Shown piece after piece: positions 60,688-64,000 of a DNA stretch of 64,000 nt (the stretch's first letter is position 1; each line of letters starts with the position of its first letter). Position numbers and translations under genes: made by a program. Origin of the DNA: an uncultured Pelagibacteraceae bacterium (lineage in GTDB: Bacteria; Pseudomonadota; Alphaproteobacteria; Pelagibacterales; Pelagibacteraceae); the NCBI GenBank assembly GCA_902616675.1, contig CACMTV010000003.1, positions 1-64,000 of the forward strand. Reading direction: 5' to 3'. The notes beneath the pieces were generated by a model. The model was not told the origin of the DNA and ran no database searches. It saw only the letters and a program-made list of their open reading frames with translations.

Positions 60688-62250
60688 ATGCTAGATAATA
60701 ATGTGATTCAATCTGTTTCAGCATGGCCTTTTGTAGAAATAAGAAATTTGCTTAAAGAGAGAAAAGACTTAATTAAATCGAAAAAAAAAATTATTTTTCA
60801 AACGGGTTATGGGCCTAGTGGTTTGCCGCATATAGGAACTTTTGGAGAAGTGGCAAGAACTACAATGATGATAAATGTATTACATCAAATAGATAAAATA
60901 GATACAGAACTAATTACTTTTTCTGACGACATGGATGGTTTGCGAAAAGTACCTGAAAATATTCCAAACGACGAAATATTAAAAAAAAACCTAGGCAAGC
61001 CTCTTACTTCAATTCCTGATCCTTTTGGCAAGTTTAATAGTTTTGCTGAGCACAATAACACGATGCTAAAACAATTTTTAAAAAAGTTTAATTTTGAATT
61101 TTCATTTAAGAGTTCAACTGAAAATTATAAAAATGGTAAGTTTAATGAATCACTAAAAAGAGTGGCAGAAAAATATGAAGAGATTATGAATATAATATTG
61201 CCAACATTAAGATCTGAAAGAAGAAAGACTTATTGTCCTTTTCTGCCTTTGTGCCCAGATACAGGAAAAGTATTAGAAATACCAATGTTAAATTTAGAAA
61301 AAAATACTGGCAAGATAACATTTGATAATAATGGTAAAAAAATTCAAACAGATATTTATAATGGTAATTGTAAATTACAGTGGAAAGTAGACTGGGCAAT
61401 GAGATGGTTTACTTTTGATGTAGATTTCGAAATGTACGGTAAAGATCTGACAGAGAGCGCAATACTATCAAGCAAAGTTTGTAAAGTATTAGGCAAGACA
61501 CCTCCTAGTGGCTTTGCTTATGAACTCTTTTTGGATGAGAAAGGTGAAAAAATTTCAAAATCAAAAGGAAACGGTATAACTATAGAGGAGTGGCTTAATT
61601 ATGCATCACCTGAAAGTCTCTCTTTATATATGTTTCAAAATCCTAAACGAGCAAAAAAACTTTACTCAGATGTTGTACCTAAAGCAGTAGATGAATATTT
61701 ATCTTTAATTGAAAAATTCCCAATGCAAAAAATTAAAGACCAGCTTTCCAACCCTGTTTGGCATATACACAATGGAAAACCACCTAATGAAAAAATTGTT
61801 ATGTCATTTTCAATGCTTCTTAATCTTGTTGGCTCAAGTAATGCAGATGACAAAAAGATATTATGGAAATTTATAAATAGGTTCCATAAAAATGTTAATC
61901 CTGAAAGTAATCCAATTTTGGATAGTCTTACAAAGCATGCTATTAAATTTTTTAAAGATAAACTTAAACCAAAAAAAATATATAAAAAACCAACCGAGAA
62001 AGAAAAAAAAGCCCTAACAAAACTTGCTCAAGCTATTGAAAAAATAAATGATAATACGCCACCTGAAGAAATTCAAACAATTGTTTACTCAACAGGAAAA
62101 GAAAATGGTTACGAAAAAAATCTAAGAGACTGGTTTAAACTAATTTATCAAGTTCTGTTTGGCGATATCGATGGACCAAGAATGGGATTTTTCATTAGTT
62201 TTTTTGGTGTTCAAGAAACAATTAAACTGATAAAAGATAAAATTAATTAA
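60688..62250 (+). CDS. lysS: Class I lysyl-tRNA synthetase
   Basis: FQTGYGPSGLPHIGTFGEVART (HIGH-like HIGT), EKISKSKGNG (KMSKS-like); class I architecture. Confidence 0.95.
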   Translation: MLDNNVIQSVSAWPFVEIRNLLKERKDLIKSKKKIIFQTGYGPSGLPHIGTFGEVARTTMMINVLHQIDKIDTELITFSDDMDGLRKVPENIPNDEILKKNLGKPLTSIPDPFGKFNSFAEHNNTMLKQFLKKFNFEFSFKSSTENYKNGKFNESLKRVAEKYEEIMNIILPTLRSERRKTYCPFLPLCPDTGKVLEIPMLNLEKNTGKITFDNNGKKIQTDIYNGNCKLQWKVDWAMRWFTFDVDFEMYGKDLTESAILSSKVCKVLGKTPPSGFAYELFLDEKGEKISKSKGNGITIEEWLNYASPESLSLYMFQNPKRAKKLYSDVVPKAVDEYLSLIEKFPMQKIKDQLSNPVWHIHNGKPPNEKIVMSFSMLLNLVGSSNADDKKILWKFINRFHKNVNPESNPILDSLTKHAIKFFKDKLKPKKIYKKPTEKEKKALTKLAQAIEKINDNTPPEEIQTIVYSTGKENGYEKNLRDWFKLIYQVLFGDIDGPRMGFFISFFGVQETIKLIKDKIN

Positions 62251-63297
62251 ATGTACTCACTGTTAAAGCCATTTATTTTTAAAATAGATCCGGAAATGGC
62301 ACACGATTTAGCAATTAAATCTTTAAAATATAATTTTTTACCCGAAGATATATTTAAGGTTCAAGAGGAAGAAATTCTCGAGACAAAAATATTTGATACA
62401 AAAATAAAAAATCCAATCGGTCTAGCAGCTGGTTTTGATAAAAGCGCAGAAGTATACAATTCTTTATTCAGATTCGGATTTGGATTTATTGAGATTGGAA
62501 CAGTTACTCCAAGAGAACAGTATGGGAATCCAAAACCAAGAGTTTTCAGACTCGAAAATGATCGAGCTCTTATAAATAGACTGGGTTTTAACAACGATGG
62601 CATAGAAAAAGTTTCACAAAGACTTCAAAAAAATACTCCCTCTGGTTTTTTAGGTATTAATATTGGCCCAAATAAAGATAGTGAAAATAGAACTGATGAC
62701 TACCTTAAATGTATTAAAGAAATTAATACATTTGCTAATTATATTACTATTAATATTTCATCGCCCAATACTCCAGGTTTGAGAGATTTTCATGACCACA
62801 GTACTTTAAGAAATTTATTAAAAGACATTACTGATTTCACAAAAAAAAATAATATTCATAAACCTTTAGCTCTTAAAGTGTCACCTGATATAGCTGGTAG
62901 TGAAATAGGCTCTATAATTGATTCTATAAAAAGATTTAAAATTAGCGCTATAATTATTTCCAATACAACAGACAAAAACAGAGAAAATTTAATAGGAACA
63001 CATAAAAGTGAAAAGGGAGGTTTATCCGGGGAGCCTTTAAGTAAAATATCAAATGATTTAATAAAAAAATTTTACAGGGAAACTAAAGGGGATATTATCA
63101 TTATAGGAGTGGGTGGCATTAGCTCTGGATTAGCTGCTTACGAAAAACTTAAATCTGGAGCTAATTTATTACAATTATATACCGGAATGGTTTATGAGGG
63201 TCCCGGAATAGTAAAAAAGATCAAAGGTGAACTAATAGACATACTTAAAAAAGAAAAAATTAAAAATGTGAGTGAAATAGTAGGAACTGGTTCATAA
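62251..63297 (+). CDS. pyrD: Dihydroorotate dehydrogenase (quinone), class 2
   Basis: NPIGLAAGFDKSAEVYNSLFRFGFGFIEIGTVTP, NINIGPNKDSENRTDDY-like, SSPNTPGLRDFH, GVGGISSGLAAYEKLKSGA. Confidence 0.96.
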   Translation: MYSLLKPFIFKIDPEMAHDLAIKSLKYNFLPEDIFKVQEEEILETKIFDTKIKNPIGLAAGFDKSAEVYNSLFRFGFGFIEIGTVTPREQYGNPKPRVFRLENDRALINRLGFNNDGIEKVSQRLQKNTPSGFLGINIGPNKDSENRTDDYLKCIKEINTFANYITINISSPNTPGLRDFHDHSTLRNLLKDITDFTKKNNIHKPLALKVSPDIAGSEIGSIIDSIKRFKISAIIISNTTDKNRENLIGTHKSEKGGLSGEPLSKISNDLIKKFYRETKGDIIIIGVGGISSGLAAYEKLKSGANLLQLYTGMVYEGPGIVKKIKGELIDILKKEKIKNVSEIVGTGS

Positions 63298-63343
63298 TTA
63301 GTTCTTGACCAATATAAAGCTTGCAACTATACAATCAATTACT

Positions 63344-63622
63344 ATGACAAAAAAATGTGAACTCACTGGCGTTTTACCACTAAAAGGACACAACGTAAGT
63401 CACGCCAATAATAAAACAAAAAGACGTTTCTTACCAAATCTTAAAAAAATTTCATTTAAAAGTGATATTTTAAAAAGAAATATAAGACTAAATGTGAGCA
63501 ATGCAGCATTAAGAACTGTAGACTTTAAAGGCGGACTAGATAAATTTTTGAAATCAGCCAAGAACAAGAAACTTTCTAAAAGGGTTCAAAAATTAAAATA
63601 CTCAATAATTTCTCAAAAATAA
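63344..63622 (+). CDS. rpmB: 50S ribosomal protein L28
   Basis: MTKKCELTGVLPLKGHNVSHANNKTKRRFLPNL; start placed at 63344 rather than 63305. Confidence 0.93.
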   Translation: MTKKCELTGVLPLKGHNVSHANNKTKRRFLPNLKKISFKSDILKRNIRLNVSNAALRTVDFKGGLDKFLKSAKNKKLSKRVQKLKYSIISQK

Positions 63623-63627
63623 TTTTC

Positions 63628-64000
63628 ATGCATCTGACAAAAGATAAAAAGTTGTTTTTTATATTATCTTTTTCTATGGGATTGGTTGTAATTGCATCAA
63701 ACTATTTAGTTCAATTTCCAGTACGATTTTATAATTTAGAAAATTTACTCACCTATGGCGCTTTTAGTTATCCAATTACATTTTTAATTACCGACCTGGC
63801 AAATAGAGCATTTGGAAAAAATAAAGCTCGCCAAATTGTTTTGGTAGGTTTTTTTATAGGAATAATTTTAACGTTATTTGTATCAACAAATTTTAGTGAT
63901 GTTATATCAATTAGGATTGCAATAGGCTCTGCTACTGCATTTTTTGTAGCTCAAAATCTCGATATAAATATTTTTGACAAATTAAGAAAAAAAATTTGGT
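63628..64000 (+). CDS. VUT-family / queuosine precursor transporter (YhhQ-like), truncated by window end
   Basis: MHLTKDKKLFFILSFSMGLVVIASNYLVQFP...LTYGAFSYPITFLITDLANRAFGKNKARQIV. Confidence 0.85.
   Translation, partial: MHLTKDKKLFFILSFSMGLVVIASNYLVQFPVRFYNLENLLTYGAFSYPITFLITDLANRAFGKNKARQIVLVGFFIGIILTLFVSTNFSDVISIRIAIGSATAFFVAQNLDINIFDKLRKKIW

Noticed and set aside
1-64000. CRISPR arrays, transposases, integrases, prophage, rRNA operon
   Set aside because: Looked for regularly spaced repeats and hallmark proteins; none seen

Overview
This 64 kb, AT-rich window reads as alphaproteobacterial core chromosome of SAR11 / Candidatus Pelagibacter type, judged from gene content, gene order, low GC and very short intergenic gaps; taxonomy was not tested. 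It is mostly densely packed housekeeping genes: obgE-rpmA-rplU, gloB-metW-metX, hisC-tyrA-plsC, lysA-argH, coq7-dsbB, a CarD/FdxA/helicase cluster, a TAXI-TRAP transporter, aceE-aceF, thiolase/HDAC-like, uppP, gltD-gltB, thrS-infC-rpmI-rplT-pheS-pheT-lepA, a small surface-glycan/carbamoyltransferase cassette, ampG, trkH, class I lysS, pyrD and rpmB. There are three tRNAs: Leu-CAA, Arg-ACG and Ser-GGA. I saw no rRNA, CRISPR array, transposase, integrase or phage genes. The best second-look items are: (1) a SAM-II riboswitch before metX with a terminator and a mutually exclusive antiterminator; (2) an unlisted 21-aa, almost purely Lys/Arg peptide gene next to a CarD gene with a KKV-repeat N-terminus; (3) a lipoyl domain fused to pyruvate dehydrogenase E1; (4) three tRNAs each within 2-10 nt of a coding sequence; (5) several small ORFs missing from the supplied track. 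I found no clearly new multi-gene system. The novelty candidates are small genes and cis-regulatory arrangements.
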